The notes: generated by a model from the sequence alone, not told the origin. 64,000 nt of DNA from Anaerostipes hominis (ex Lee et al. 2021) (GCF_002270485.1 NZ_NQOG01000002.1:124001-188000), one strand, 5' to 3'; numbered from the stretch's first letter, positions 1-8,999 are shown. Numbers and translations are program-made.

Positions 1-1
1 T

Positions 2-832
2 ATCATTCAGTACGCAGAGACTCCGTTTATGAAGGCAGTGCTGGAAGGCACGGAATTCGCGAAGGAAGAAGTCGAACGCTTCGGAGGACATGTATTTGTG
101 GAGTGCATTCACGGTGGGGACGTAAAGAAGCTGCTCAAGACAATGAAAGATTTCAGGGAAGCCGGGGTGAAGGGGATCGCTTTGGTTCCCACCGACGATG
201 AACTGCTCAAAAAGACGATCAATGAGTTTGTGGAAAAGGACAGGATTTCAATCATTACGATCAACTCTGACCTGGAGGATACAAAGAGGCTCTGCTTCAT
301 CGGGCAGGACTCCTATGCCAGCGGCAGAGTGGCCGGAGGACTCATGGGGGAGATTATCCCCGGAGACGGGAAGGTTATGATCCTGTCCGGCTCTCAGGAA
401 AATGTAGCCACTATGGAGCGTACAAGAGGATTTTTGGATGAACTGGAGCACCATTATTCAAGGATAAAGGTCCTGGAGCCAAGATATGCATATGATGACG
501 ACTGGGTTGCCGGGAAGCTCCTGAAAGAACAGCTGGAAGAGACTCCGGATCTGGCAGGCATCTATATCACGGCGCAGGGGGAGAGCGGGGTCTGCGATAC
601 ATTAAAAAAATACAGGCTGGAAAAGAAGATCAAAGTGATCGCCCATGACTATGAGGGAGAAAACCGTGAAAATCTCAAAAAAGGAATCATTAATTTCATC
701 CTGAGACAAAATTCCTATGTTCAGGGGTATGAGTCTGTCATGGAACTATTCCATACACTCTGCGGCAATCCAACGAGACAGGGAGAGTTTTGGCACACAG
801 ATATTGTAATTAAAACAAGATGCAATCTTTGA
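2..832 (+). CDS. LacI-type regulator, sugar-binding part (5' end outside window)
   Basis: The reading frame is open from the first complete codon, so the gene starts upstream and the ATG at 29 is internal. What remains, about 276 residues, is the periplasmic-binding-protein-like effector domain of a LacI/GalR repressor. The DNA-binding N-terminus is missing. It shares landmarks with the full-length regulator at 34083-35114: a NSD..DTKR.CF.G segment followed by SGR..GGLMG, and a final region around YVQGYE that resembles EGYEQGY there. A strong terminator follows at 911 and the iol operator and promoter come next, so it is most likely the local repressor of the inositol operon. The effector, probably inositol or a pathway intermediate, is inferred from position only. 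Confidence 0.85.
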   Translation: MIQYAETPFMKAVLEGTEFAKEEVERFGGHVFVECIHGGDVKKLLKTMKDFREAGVKGIALVPTDDELLKKTINEFVEKDRISIITINSDLEDTKRLCFIGQDSYASGRVAGGLMGEIIPGDGKVMILSGSQENVATMERTRGFLDELEHHYSRIKVLEPRYAYDDDWVAGKLLKEQLEETPDLAGIYITAQGESGVCDTLKKYRLEKKIKVIAHDYEGENRENLKKGIINFILRQNSYVQGYESVMELFHTLCGNPTRQGEFWHTDIVIKTRCNL

Positions 833-910
833 TTGTTACAAAAATATAATAATAATATTATCATAATATAATCATTTTAAATTTTCTGTTTATACAGAAT
901 GTATAAATAA

Positions 911-945
911 AAATACAATATCGGACTGCGATATTGTATTTTTTT
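911..945 (+). terminator. Rho-independent terminator after the LacI-type gene
   Basis: A perfect 13-bp stem (911-923 pairing with 929-941) with a five-base loop runs directly into a T tract. It separates the regulator from the iolG operon, so that operon needs its own promoter. Confidence 0.9.
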
Positions 946-1010
946 GTGCAAAAAGGATAGTATAAGTGAAATTATTTAAAAAATAATTGGAATTATTGTG
1001 TATGTTGCTG

Positions 1011-1040
1011 ATTGCGTGCACGCGCACGCAATGTTATCAT
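1011..1040 (+). promoter_or_regulatory. iolG promoter overlapped by a LacI-type palindromic operator
   Basis: Positions 1011-1032 form a 22-bp palindrome with a single mismatched pair; each half is ATTGCGTGC or its complement. A possible promoter, TTGCGT at 1012-1017 and TATCAT at 1035-1040 with a 17-base spacer, lies inside and beside it, so a bound repressor would block RNA polymerase. TGCGTG/CACGCA half-sites recur before the second regulator (34041) and before iolC (36099, 36294), suggesting a common regulator or two related ones. Confidence 0.75.
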
Positions 1041-1089
1041 AAGTTCACAATAAAAAACAACAAATCAACGAACATATGGAGGTAGAGTA

Positions 1090-2094
1090 ATGTTAAATGT
1101 AGGTGTAATTGGATGCGGCGGAATGGGAAAAGATCATATCAAACGTCTCACAAACAAGATCCAGGGAGCAAACGTAGTGGCAGTTTCTGATGTCTTTGAA
1201 GAAGGAGCAAAAGAAGCAGCGGCATTGGCCGGAGGAGCTAAGGTATATACAGACGGAAAAGATCTGATTAATGATCCTGATGTAGACGCGGTATTTATTG
1301 TATCCCCGGGTTTTGCCCACACAGACTCTCTGCTTCAGGCTATTGAAGCGGGAAAACGTGTTTTCTGTGAAAAACCGCTGGCAACGACGGCAGAGGACTG
1401 CAAAAAGGTTGTGGATGCAGAAGCTGCTTCAGGAAAACATCTGATCCAGCTTGGATTTATGAGAAGATATGATAAGGGATATGTACAGGTAAAGGAGGCG
1501 CTCCAGTCCGGAGAGTATGGTGAACCGCTGATCCTTCACTGCACACACAGGAATCCAGAAGTGGGAACCAATTATAATACGCCGATGGCAGTCCATGACA
1601 CAGCAATCCACGAGATCGACACACTTCACTGGTTAGTAGACGATGAATATGAGAGTGCACAGGTGATCATGCCGAAAGTGACAAAATATTCCCACTCAGA
1701 ATTGAAAGATCCTCAGATCATGCTGCTCCGCACAAAGAGAGGAATCTGCATCGACGTAGAAGTATTCGTCAACTGCAAGTTCGGATATGACATCAACTGC
1801 GAAGTGGTATGTGAAGACGGTGCGATCAAGATGGCTGAACCTTCTTACCCGAGCATCAGGAAGAATGCGGCAGTTTCAACAGCCATTGACACGGACTGCT
1901 TTGTAAGATTTGAAGATGCATATGACACAGAAGTCCAGAACTGGGTAGACTGTGCCGGGCAGGGAGTGATCAGCGGACCTACTGCATGGGACGGATACCT
2001 GGCGGCTGTGACAGCAGACGCATTGGTAAAAGCACAGGAGACAGGACAGATTGAACCGATCGTGACAGCAGAAAAACCTGAATTCTATAAATAA
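1090..2094 (+). CDS. iolG: Inositol 2-dehydrogenase
   Basis: NAD-dependent oxidation of myo-inositol to 2-keto-myo-inositol (2-inosose), the first cytoplasmic step of the pathway. The 334-residue protein has the Gfo/Idh/MocA layout: a Rossmann domain with GVIGCGGMGKDH at the N-terminus, the EKPLATTAEDC catalytic-lysine segment near residues 94-104, and a C-terminal alpha/beta domain. As I recall it, the protein is close to Bacillus subtilis IolG throughout, including FMRRYD.GYVQ, the HDTAIHEID segment with the catalytic Asp and His, and the GPTAWDGY and EKPEFY ends. The ATG at 1090 has a GGAGGT ribosome-binding site at proper spacing. It is the first gene of the operon. Confidence 0.95.
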   Translation: MLNVGVIGCGGMGKDHIKRLTNKIQGANVVAVSDVFEEGAKEAAALAGGAKVYTDGKDLINDPDVDAVFIVSPGFAHTDSLLQAIEAGKRVFCEKPLATTAEDCKKVVDAEAASGKHLIQLGFMRRYDKGYVQVKEALQSGEYGEPLILHCTHRNPEVGTNYNTPMAVHDTAIHEIDTLHWLVDDEYESAQVIMPKVTKYSHSELKDPQIMLLRTKRGICIDVEVFVNCKFGYDINCEVVCEDGAIKMAEPSYPSIRKNAAVSTAIDTDCFVRFEDAYDTEVQNWVDCAGQGVISGPTAWDGYLAAVTADALVKAQETGQIEPIVTAEKPEFYK

Positions 2095-2143
2095 ATCGGA
2101 GAATCTGCCATAGGATCATTACATAAATCAGGAGGAAATAGAT

Positions 2144-2977
2144 ATGAAAATTGGATTTAATGAAGCAACAGCACTGGAATGTAAAGGACAGTCTCTGATG
2201 GCTGATCTGGAAGCCTGTGAAAAATACGGATTTGATTACATAGAGATCAGATTTGACTGCATAAAGGATTATCTGAAAGAACACACGCTGGAAGAACTGG
2301 CTGACTGGTTTAAAAATCACCATTTAAAACCTTGGGCTTACAATACCTTGATCTTTTTTAACCAGAGAGACGAAAAAGGAGTGCAAGAAATTGATGAAGA
2401 AACAGATTTTATCATCGAAGTCTGCAAAGCCATCGGCATGAAGATGCTGATCACGGTTCCTTCATTTGATGTCAAAGACAAGAGTATTTCAGAGATCAAA
2501 GAAGAAGCAGTGGAACGCCTCCGCTACTTATCAGACAAAGTCGGAGAAGACATTAAAATTTCACTGGAATTCTGTGGTGCGCCGAACTGTTCCATTAACC
2601 AGTTCGGAACTGCTTATGATGTAGTGAAAGCCACAGACCGCGACAACGTGGGCATTACAGTGGATACGTTCCATTTCCATGAGATGTGTTCTGAATTAGA
2701 AGATTTGGAAGCGGCAGACGGAAAGAAAATTTTTGCTTATCATTTAAATGACTGTGAAGACCTGCCTCTTGGTTCCTGCGGCGATGACAAACGCCTGTGG
2801 CCCGGAGAAGGCGTGGTAGACCATGCGGGGATAGCAGCGGCCTTAAAGAAGATCGGATTTGACGGAGTATGTACTATTGAAGAATTCCGTCCGGAGTATT
2901 ATGAAATGTCCCATGACGAGAACGTAAAGAAATCTGCTGAAGTGACAAGGGATTTTGTAGCAAAATACTTTGCATAA
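2144..2977 (+). CDS. iolI: 2-keto-myo-inositol isomerase (IolI)
   Basis: TIM-barrel protein of the xylose-isomerase-like/AP endonuclease 2 superfamily, 277 residues against 278 in B. subtilis IolI as I recall it. Shared landmarks are FNEAT at the start, YDYIEIR-like GFDYIEIR, FFNQRDEKG, SLEFCG, DNVGITVDTFHFH, DGKKIFAYH, WPGEG and RPEYY at the end. IolI interconverts 2-keto-myo-inositol and 1-keto-D-chiro-inositol, so other inositol stereoisomers could enter the pathway. The metal-binding Glu, Asp and His residues lie in the SLEFCG, TVDTFHFH and IEEF segments. AGGAGG precedes the ATG, and it is translated 49 bases after iolG in the same operon. Confidence 0.9.
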   Translation: MKIGFNEATALECKGQSLMADLEACEKYGFDYIEIRFDCIKDYLKEHTLEELADWFKNHHLKPWAYNTLIFFNQRDEKGVQEIDEETDFIIEVCKAIGMKMLITVPSFDVKDKSISEIKEEAVERLRYLSDKVGEDIKISLEFCGAPNCSINQFGTAYDVVKATDRDNVGITVDTFHFHEMCSELEDLEAADGKKIFAYHLNDCEDLPLGSCGDDKRLWPGEGVVDHAGIAAALKKIGFDGVCTIEEFRPEYYEMSHDENVKKSAEVTRDFVAKYFA

Positions 2978-2995
2978 AGCATAAGGGGGACAAAG

Positions 2996-4435
2996 ATGTC
3001 TATGAGTGAACAAGCAATAAAGATGACTATGAACGTGGAAGAAAATTTTGAGGAGCTGGAAGGGGAGTTTGCCAGGGTAAAGCTTTCTGAAAAACTGGCA
3101 TACTGTGTGGGCGATCCTGCGCTGACGGTTGTATATACTCTGGCGAACACTCTGCTGGTTTACTTCTATACAAATGTAATCGGACTCTCAGCAGGAGTCA
3201 TAGGAATGATCATGTTGGCGTCCAGAGCATTTGACGGTGTATCCGATGTTATCATGGGAACGATCATTGACCGGACTCATTCCAAGTACGGAAAGTCCAG
3301 AGTATGGATCTTGCGGCTGGTCATTCCTTATGCCATTGCTGCGGTACTGCTGATGACAGTCCCGCAGGGTACAAAAACAGTGCAGGCAGCCTATGTGTTC
3401 ATTACATATAACTTACTTAACACCGTAATGTATACCGGAATTAGTCAGCCGTTCCATACACTCGGTTCCCTGATGAGCCGTGATAAGCATGAGAGGGAAA
3501 CCATCAGCAACATCCGTATGTCTTTATCCATCACAGCAAGTATGGTGGTCACAGCACTGACACTGCCGATCATCAACTGGGTGGCAGTAAAGATCGACAA
3601 TACCCAGCTGGCATGGATCATTGTAACAGCAGTATTTTCGGTCATCTCTGTCCTCATTCTGTTAAATACATTCCGCTGCTGTAAGGAAAGGGTAAAGGTT
3701 TCTGAAAAATCTGAGGAAAAACTTCCGATATTCACAGCGCTGAAGCTGATGGCAAAGAATCGGTATTTCCTGATCTCCCTGGGTCTTATGCTGTTCTATA
3801 CGATCTATCAGATCATCCTTGGGATCGATCTCACCTATTACTGTCAGTATGTGCTGAATGATGTAAACCTGGTCATGCCGTTATCCATGGCTGAGAAAGT
3901 ACCGATGATCTTTGTCATCCTTCTTCTGCCGAAGCTGATACCGAAGTACGGGAAAAGAAATATGATCGTAGCCGGATGCCTTCTCGGCATTGCAGGCCAG
4001 ATTGTTTTCCTGTTTAATATCACAAGCGTGCCGCTGGCAATCTTTTCATCCATTATCCGTGGTATCGGAATGTCACCGTTCTATGGTGTGCAGTATTCGC
4101 TGCCGAGCGATGCGATCGAGTACGGACAGTGGAAGACTGGAAAACGGATTGAGGGACTTATGTTCTCTTCCATGAGTTTCGGACAGAAGTTTGGAGCGGG
4201 TATCACCAACGCAGTTTTAGGAGCGGCATTATCCTATGTGGGATACAACGGAATGGCACAGACAGCGGCAGAACAGGCACCGGCTGCCATTGCAGTCATT
4301 AAGGTGACTTATCTTTATGTACCGATTGCTGTATGGGTCGTGATGATGCTGATCGCCCTGTGCTATAAGCTGGACAAGACGTACAAGGAAATGATAGCGG
4401 AGCTGACCGTGAGGGAGCTGTCAGGGAAGCTTTAA
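2996..4435 (+). CDS. GPH-family (MFS) cation symporter, probable inositol importer
   Basis: A 479-residue polytopic membrane protein, about 12 predicted helices. It carries the glycoside-pentoside-hexuronide:cation symporter signature: DGVSDVIMGTIIDRTHSKYGKSR near residues 80-103 (written in parts: DGVSD, GTIIDRT, KYGKSR) and the later DAIEYGQWKTGKRIEG segment. It lies between iolI and iolE with short gaps, so inositol or a methylated inositol is the likely substrate, although GPH rather than the IolT sugar-porter type is used here. Unlike LacS-type members it has no fused C-terminal EIIA domain, but a free-standing EIIA-like protein is encoded three genes later. The ATG at 2996 follows AAGGGGG; an in-frame ATG at 3002 is also possible. 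Confidence 0.88.
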   Translation: MSMSEQAIKMTMNVEENFEELEGEFARVKLSEKLAYCVGDPALTVVYTLANTLLVYFYTNVIGLSAGVIGMIMLASRAFDGVSDVIMGTIIDRTHSKYGKSRVWILRLVIPYAIAAVLLMTVPQGTKTVQAAYVFITYNLLNTVMYTGISQPFHTLGSLMSRDKHERETISNIRMSLSITASMVVTALTLPIINWVAVKIDNTQLAWIIVTAVFSVISVLILLNTFRCCKERVKVSEKSEEKLPIFTALKLMAKNRYFLISLGLMLFYTIYQIILGIDLTYYCQYVLNDVNLVMPLSMAEKVPMIFVILLLPKLIPKYGKRNMIVAGCLLGIAGQIVFLFNITSVPLAIFSSIIRGIGMSPFYGVQYSLPSDAIEYGQWKTGKRIEGLMFSSMSFGQKFGAGITNAVLGAALSYVGYNGMAQTAAEQAPAAIAVIKVTYLYVPIAVWVVMMLIALCYKLDKTYKEMIAELTVRELSGKL

Positions 4436-4459
4436 AAATAAAGAAAGGTAATGATAGAA

Positions 4460-5353
4460 ATGCTGGATAAAAAGAAAGTAAAACTGGGAATCGCGCCGAT
4501 CGGATGGACCAATGACGATATGCCGGATCTGGGAAAAGAAAATACTTTTGAACAGTGTGTCAGTGAAATGGCTTTGGCAGGATTTACGGGGTCTGAGGTC
4601 GGAGGGAAATATCCGAAGAATGTCACCAAACTGAAAAAAGCCCTGGACTTAAGAGGAATTGAGATCTGTAACTGCTGGTTTTCCAGTTTCCTGATCTCCA
4701 AACCATATGAAGAAACAGAAAAAGAATTTATCGAACAGACCGATTTCCTGAAAGCAATGGGAGCAAAAGTCATCGGAGTGTCCGAACAGAGTTACAGCAT
4801 TCAGGGAAAGGACCATCCGATCTTTGAAGGAAAATATGTAATGAACGATGAGGAGTGGAAGCTTCTCGTGCAGGGACTGAACAAACTAGGTAAAATTGCA
4901 AAAGAAAAGGGAATGATCCTGACCTACCATCATCACATGGGAACTGTCGTACAGACGGAAGAAGAGATCGACCGGTTTATGGCAGAAGTTGATCCGGAGC
5001 TTGTATACCTGCTGTTTGACAGCGGACACTGCTCCTTTGCAGGGATGGACCCGGTGAAAGTGCTTGAGAAGTATATTGACAGAACCAGACATATCCACCT
5101 GAAGGACCTTCGTTCTGATGTGGTGGCTCAGTCAAAAAAAGAAAGCTGGAGCTTCTTAAAAGGAGTCAGGAAAGGAACCTTCACTGTTCCCGGAGACGGA
5201 GACGTGGATTTCACACCAATCTTTGACATCATCGAAAAGAGCGGATACGAAGGATATGTCGTAGTGGAGGCAGAGCAGGACCCTGCCGTTGCCAATCCGC
5301 TGGAATATGCAGTGAAGGCAAGAAAATACATTGCTCAAAAAACAGGTTTATAA
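4460..5353 (+). CDS. iolE: Inosose dehydratase
   Basis: Dehydrates 2-inosose to 3D-(3,5/4)-trihydroxycyclohexane-1,2-dione. The TIM-barrel protein carries the IolE landmarks [13 protein letters not shown] at the start, EVGG, WFSS, the YHHHMGT metal-site segment, LLFDSGH, HIHLKD, the [10 protein letters not shown] loop and VEAEQDP...NPLEYA near the end. An upstream in-frame ATG at 4451 lies only two bases after AGAAAGG, whereas the ATG at 4460 is 11 bases away and gives the usual IolE N-terminus, so 4460 is preferred. It is the fourth gene of the operon. Its product is the substrate of IolD, encoded 33 kb downstream. Confidence 0.94.
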   Translation: MLDKKKVKLGIAPIGWTNDDMPDLGKENTFEQCVSEMALAGFTGSEVGGKYPKNVTKLKKALDLRGIEICNCWFSSFLISKPYEETEKEFIEQTDFLKAMGAKVIGVSEQSYSIQGKDHPIFEGKYVMNDEEWKLLVQGLNKLGKIAKEKGMILTYHHHMGTVVQTEEEIDRFMAEVDPELVYLLFDSGHCSFAGMDPVKVLEKYIDRTRHIHLKDLRSDVVAQSKKESWSFLKGVRKGTFTVPGDGDVDFTPIFDIIEKSGYEGYVVVEAEQDPAVANPLEYAVKARKYIAQKTGL

Positions 5354-5380
5354 GTTGTCGGAAAGGAGAGTAGCTGCTCT

Positions 5381-6295
5381 ATGAAAATAGCATTTGACGT
5401 GGATGTGCTGGCAAAGCAGATGGATATTAACCGGATGGTACATCAGGTGGCAGACTGGGGATACAAATACATTGAACAGTCTCCACATCCGAGGATCAAT
5501 CCGTTTTATAAACATCCTCTGTTTTCCAAAGAATGTGAGGCGGAATACAGAAAGGCACTCCGGGAAACCGGAGTGGAGATCTCCTCTTTTATCGTGGTGT
5601 ACCGCTGGTCCGGGCCGACCGAAGAACAGAGGAAGATAGCAGTAGCCAACTGGAAACGGATGATCGAGATCGCCGTGGACATGGGCGTGCCCGTGATCAA
5701 CACCGAACTCTCCGGTGATCCCAATCAGCAGGAGATCTGCAGCGGCATGTGGTTTCGGTCTATCGAAGAACTGCTCCCGATCATCGAACGGGAAGGGCTC
5801 CGAGTAGAGATCCAGTCTCATCCGTATGATTTCTGTGAGCTGAATAATGAGACCTGTGATCTGGTAAAATCCTTTCGATCTCCGAACCTTGGATATGTAT
5901 ATTCTTCTCCGCACGGATTCTTCTATGACGAGGGAAAAGGTGACGTGAGATCAATGTTAAAATATGCGGGAGAAGAACTGACCCATGTACTGTTTGCAGA
6001 TACGTTCAATCAGACTCTGGACTGCCGCTATATCGCCAACCCGCCATGGTTAAACAGCCGTGGAAGGGCCGATGTGACGATCCACCAGCATTTGGCTATG
6101 GGCGAGGGAGACGTGGATTTTGAAGGAATCTTTGAGACATTGAGAGAGATGGATTTTGCCAATAAACAGCTGAAAGAAAATGCACCGAAAGCCGGAGGAG
6201 ACAATATCGCATGTGTATCCATGTTCGGGTTTCCGGAAAAGATGGAGAAACAGGCGCCGGAAGCAAGAGAACGCATTGAGCGGGAGCTTCTCTAA
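5381..6295 (+). CDS. iolH: IolH-like sugar-phosphate isomerase/epimerase family protein
   Basis: A 304-residue TIM-barrel protein of the same superfamily as IolE and IolI. The N-terminus (MKIAFDVDVLA), the SPHPRINPF segment and YRWSGPTEEQR...WKRMI resemble B. subtilis IolH as I remember it. IolH sits in the inositol operon of many Firmicutes but its reaction is not firmly established; isomerisation or epimerisation of an inosose-type ketone is likely. Candidate metal ligands are in NTELSG, EIQSHP and the MGEGDVDF loop. GGAAAGGAG precedes the ATG, and the gene follows iolE by 27 bases. Confidence 0.75.
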   Translation: MKIAFDVDVLAKQMDINRMVHQVADWGYKYIEQSPHPRINPFYKHPLFSKECEAEYRKALRETGVEISSFIVVYRWSGPTEEQRKIAVANWKRMIEIAVDMGVPVINTELSGDPNQQEICSGMWFRSIEELLPIIEREGLRVEIQSHPYDFCELNNETCDLVKSFRSPNLGYVYSSPHGFFYDEGKGDVRSMLKYAGEELTHVLFADTFNQTLDCRYIANPPWLNSRGRADVTIHQHLAMGEGDVDFEGIFETLREMDFANKQLKENAPKAGGDNIACVSMFGFPEKMEKQAPEARERIERELL

Positions 6296-6312
6296 AGAAA
6301 GGGTGATAAATT

Positions 6313-6666
6313 ATGATCTACCATACAACAGTGAAAGCTGCAGGAAGTGATGTGGCGGCATTTGCTAAAAAAGGATTTTTCATAACATTCGGTGAGCCGG
6401 CTCTTGTAAGCCTTAAAGACTTTTGTTATTTTGTCGAAGTGAATCCTGTCATGGGAGAAATAAAGCCGGGCAGCAGACTGGTCATTGACGGAAACGAGTA
6501 TAGGATTACAGAAGTCGGCAGCATTGCGGCAGAGAATCTTGGGAAACTCGGGCATTTGACAGTATTCTTTCACGAAGACAGAGAATGCCTCCCGGGGAGC
6601 ATCTGTGTGGAAAAGAGCAGGATGCCGGAACTGAAAGCGGGAAGCCGGATTTCTATTATAGAATAA
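6313..6666 (+). CDS. Glucitol/sorbitol PTS EIIA-like protein lacking the phosphoacceptor histidine
   Basis: A 117-residue protein of the PTS EIIA-Gut family (E. coli SrlB/GutB type). It aligns without gaps over the first half with SrlB as I recall it: the ITF strand, the LKDFCYF segment, KPGS, EVGSIAAENLGKLGH and PGSICV. The known phosphorylated residue of E. coli SrlB is His43, in the CFIHCH segment. Here the matching CYFVEV segment has Val41, and the second His of that motif is Val43, so the protein should not accept phosphate at that site. No EIIB or EIIC of the glucitol type is nearby. It is the last gene of the iolG operon, so a regulatory or binding role, perhaps on the GPH symporter, is plausible but unproven. 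Confidence 0.85.
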   Translation: MIYHTTVKAAGSDVAAFAKKGFFITFGEPALVSLKDFCYFVEVNPVMGEIKPGSRLVIDGNEYRITEVGSIAAENLGKLGHLTVFFHEDRECLPGSICVEKSRMPELKAGSRISIIE

Positions 6667-6733
6667 AAAGAGAAAAAGTGAAGAATTGAACAGTATCTTT
6701 GGTGGCATTCGTTTTCCTATCGTCTTATACTAA

Positions 6734-6874
6734 ATGAGAAGGAGATATAAGAGTCATGAAGATGAAATGAAACGGATGCTGGAAAGTTTAAAAAGAGACT
6801 ATGGATATAATGACACAGACGCGGGTTTGGTATTAAAGGATATTTTAGTTCATGCCTGGAACGGTGAAATTTAA
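6734..6874 (+). CDS. Possible small ORF of 46 residues
   Basis: A short open frame, MRRRYKSHEDE... ending AWNGEI, between the EIIA-like gene and its terminator. The peptide is charged with no membrane segment or known motif. No good ribosome-binding site lies before the ATG; the AAGGAG at 6739-6744 is inside the frame and would serve an ATG at 6756 that encodes only four residues. It could be a decayed gene or a non-coding leader. I do not recognise it. Confidence 0.25.
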   Translation: MRRRYKSHEDEMKRMLESLKRDYGYNDTDAGLVLKDILVHAWNGEI

Positions 6875-6888
6875 GACGGAAATATAGA

Positions 6889-6936
6889 AAAAACTGCTGT
6901 ACCGATGATGAAAAATCAATGGTACAGCAGTTTTTT
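6889..6936 (+). terminator. Terminator of the iolG operon
   Basis: A perfect stem of AAAACTGCTGTACC (6890-6903) with GGTACAGCAGTTTT (6921-6934) around a 17-base loop, ending in TTTTTT. It ends the first inositol operon just before the opposed tRNA gene. Confidence 0.9.
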
Positions 6937-6948
6937 ACATAAAAAGAA

Positions 6949-7033
6949 TGCAGTCGGCGGGACTTGAACCCGCACCCAGTTAGCCCGGACTAGATCCTTA
7001 GTCTAGCGCGTATGCCAATTCCGCCACGACTGC
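6949..7033 (-). tRNA. tRNA-Leu (anticodon AAG)
   Basis: On the minus strand an 85-nt cloverleaf folds with acceptor stem GCAGTCG/CGACTGC, a D arm GGCGGAATTGG, anticodon stem CTAGA/TCTAG enclosing the loop CTAAGGA, a long variable arm typical of class II tRNAs, and a T arm GCGGG-TTCAAGT-CCCGC. The anticodon is AAG, decoding CUU (and CUN if the A is deaminated). The discriminator is A, and CCA is not encoded. It is a lone gene between two convergent transcription units. Confidence 0.95.
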
Positions 7034-7108
7034 ACAACACAGTTATAATATCATGGATTTTATGGAAATGCAAATAAAAATTTGTATTTTTTTCTGAACA
7101 TGAAGCCT

Positions 7109-7137
7109 TTTACATTTCGGAGGGTTTCATTTATAAT
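7109..7137 (+). promoter_or_regulatory. Sigma-A promoter of the nfo-selenium operon
   Basis: TTTACA (7109-7114), a 17-base spacer and TATAAT (7132-7137) precede nfo by 42 bases. Confidence 0.7.
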
Positions 7138-7179
7138 AAGAGATGCTTTACAAATATAATAGAAAAGGAATGAAAATAG

Positions 7180-8082
7180 ATGTTAATAGGATCACATGTG
7201 GGAATGAAAGGAAAGGAGATGTTTCTTGGGTCAGTCAAAGAAGCATTGTCTTATGGAGCCAATACATTTATGGTGTACACAGGTGCGCCGCAGAACACAA
7301 GGAGAAAGGATATAAGCGAGCTTAGGATTGAGGAAGCAAAAGCTCTGATGGAGGAGTCAGGAATTGAAACATTTGTCGTCCATGCACCGTATATCATCAA
7401 TCTCGGAAATACGGTGAAGCCGGAGACATTTGAACTGGCGGTGGAGTTTTTAGCACTTGAAATCGAGCGGACCAGTGCCATGGGAAGCAGAACCCTGGTA
7501 CTTCATCCCGGAGCTCATGTGGGCGCCGGAGAGGACGCAGGAATTGAACGTATCGTTGAAGGGCTGAATGAAGTTCTCACAAAAGATACACCGGTTTTTG
7601 TGGCTCTGGAGACCATGGCCGGAAAGGGCAGTGAAGTCGGAAGGAATTTTGACGAACTGAAGCGTATCTACGACGGCGTTAAATATAATGATAAATTAAG
7701 AGTATGCTTCGATACCTGCCACACAAGCGACAGCGGGCTTGATATTGTCAGTGATTTTGAGGGAGTCATGGATTCCTTTGATAAGGCCGTAGGAAAAGAT
7801 CAGATTGCGGTGTTTCACATTAATGACAGTAAAAACCCCCGGGGTGCGGCGAAAGACAGGCATGAAAACATCGGCTTTGGGGAGATTGGTTTCAATGCAC
7901 TGAATTACATTGTGCACCATGAAGATTTCGCACAGGTGCCGAAGATTTTGGAGACTCCGTATATTAAAGAGGAAGGGACCAAAAATTCTTATCCTCCGTA
8001 CAAATATGAGATCGAGATGCTCAAAAATGGGACATTTGATCCGAGTCTGAAAGAAAAGATTTTAGAGACAGGAGGTAAATAG
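7180..8082 (+). CDS. nfo: Endonuclease IV (deoxyribonuclease IV)
   Basis: Zinc-dependent AP endonuclease of base-excision repair that cuts 5' of abasic sites. The 300-residue TIM barrel shows the family landmarks: IGSHVGM at the N-terminus, [12 protein letters not shown] (residues 67-78), LVLHPGAH near 108, [41 protein letters not shown] and the C-terminal LETP. These carry the His, Glu and Asp zinc ligands. AAAGGA precedes the ATG. It opens an operon that continues with a metallo-hydrolase and the selenium genes. The co-transcription with selenium genes has no obvious functional reason. Confidence 0.95.
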   Translation: MLIGSHVGMKGKEMFLGSVKEALSYGANTFMVYTGAPQNTRRKDISELRIEEAKALMEESGIETFVVHAPYIINLGNTVKPETFELAVEFLALEIERTSAMGSRTLVLHPGAHVGAGEDAGIERIVEGLNEVLTKDTPVFVALETMAGKGSEVGRNFDELKRIYDGVKYNDKLRVCFDTCHTSDSGLDIVSDFEGVMDSFDKAVGKDQIAVFHINDSKNPRGAAKDRHENIGFGEIGFNALNYIVHHEDFAQVPKILETPYIKEEGTKNSYPPYKYEIEMLKNGTFDPSLKEKILETGGK

Positions 8083-8085
8083 GCA

Positions 8086-8766
8086 ATGAAAGTTACATTT
8101 ATTGAACACAGCGGTTTTTGTGTGGAACTTGACCGGACGGTTTTGCTGTTTGACTACTATAAAGGAGCATTTCCGGAGATACCTAAAGACAAAGAGCTTT
8201 ATGTGTTTGCTTCCCACAGCCATCCGGACCATTTTTGTCGCAGGATTTTTGATCTGGAAGAGAAATACCCGAATGTAAGATATATTTTATCCGATGATAT
8301 CCCGGCAAAAGCTTCTCAAAATATCACAAAGATCAGAGAACATGAAGACCGGATGGTCGGTTCCGTTCGGATCGAGACGCTGAAGTCCAATGACGAAGGC
8401 GTTGCATTCCTGGTTACTGCCGAGGGCAGGACGATTTATCATGCAGGAGATTTAAACTGGTGGTACTGGAACGGGGAACCGGAGGAGGACAATGAATTTA
8501 TGATCCGGACCTATAAAGAAGAAGTGGCCCGCCTTAGAGGAAGAGAGATCGATCTGGCATTTCTTCTCCTTGATCCTAGACAGGAGGATAAATACTGTAA
8601 AGGGATCAATTATTTCATGAAAGAGATTCATCCGAAAGCTGTGTTCCCGATGCACGCATTCGGAGAGTATAAGATCTCCAGGCATTATCTGAACTGTGAT
8701 GACGGACGGGCTTATCAGGGCATCGTCAGAGAGATCACAAAGGCCGGGGAAGAGTTTATTCTATGA
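8086..8766 (+). CDS. Metallo-beta-lactamase-fold hydrolase
   Basis: A 226-residue protein with the MBL-fold signature HSHPDHF (residues 43-49, HxHxDH), a later HAGDLNW strand supplying further ligands, and a final MHAFG histidine. The substrate cannot be told from the sequence; the closest general description is the YcbL/UlaG-like metal-dependent hydrolases. It starts three bases after nfo. Its stop overlaps the ATG of the DUF3343 gene (ATGA), indicating translational coupling. Confidence 0.85.
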   Translation: MKVTFIEHSGFCVELDRTVLLFDYYKGAFPEIPKDKELYVFASHSHPDHFCRRIFDLEEKYPNVRYILSDDIPAKASQNITKIREHEDRMVGSVRIETLKSNDEGVAFLVTAEGRTIYHAGDLNWWYWNGEPEEDNEFMIRTYKEEVARLRGREIDLAFLLLDPRQEDKYCKGINYFMKEIHPKAVFPMHAFGEYKISRHYLNCDDGRAYQGIVREITKAGEEFIL

Positions 8767-8999
8767 GAGAAAAGAGCTTAAGGCTGGTAGTTGCGTTTCC
8801 CAATACTACCAATGCCATGGCGATGGAGAAGTACTGCAGGCAGCGGGGTGTGGGAGGAAGGCTGATCGCGGTTCCTCCCTCTATTACGGCGGGCTGCGGA
8901 ATGGCCTGGTGCGCAGAGCCGGAAGAGGAGGCTGCGGTGAAAGAAGTTCTTAACGGGCAGTCCATTGAGACGGAAGGAATTTACCGGATTTTGTTGTAA
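8763..8999 (+). CDS. DUF3343 protein, putative Se/S carrier
   Basis: A 78-residue protein matching DUF3343: [14 protein letters not shown] at the start and [13 protein letters not shown] in the middle, with conserved cysteines in the GCGMAWC motif (about residues 45-51). Members of this small family occur beside selD, yedF and cysteine-desulfurase-like genes and have been proposed to carry selenium or sulfur; that function is not proven. The start codon overlaps the preceding stop by four bases, and selD follows after ten bases. Confidence 0.88.
   Translation: MREKSLRLVVAFPNTTNAMAMEKYCRQRGVGGRLIAVPPSITAGCGMAWCAEPEEEAAVKEVLNGQSIETEGIYRILL

Noticed and set aside
5348-5914. A 188-residue minus-strand frame inside iolH
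   Set aside because: It is antisense to a recognised TIM-barrel gene in an operon, with no domain and no ribosome-binding site.
2144-6295. Idea that the three TIM-barrel genes are recent duplicates
   Set aside because: Each matches a different known iol family (IolI, IolE, IolH) with its own motifs, so they are old paralogues rather than local copies.
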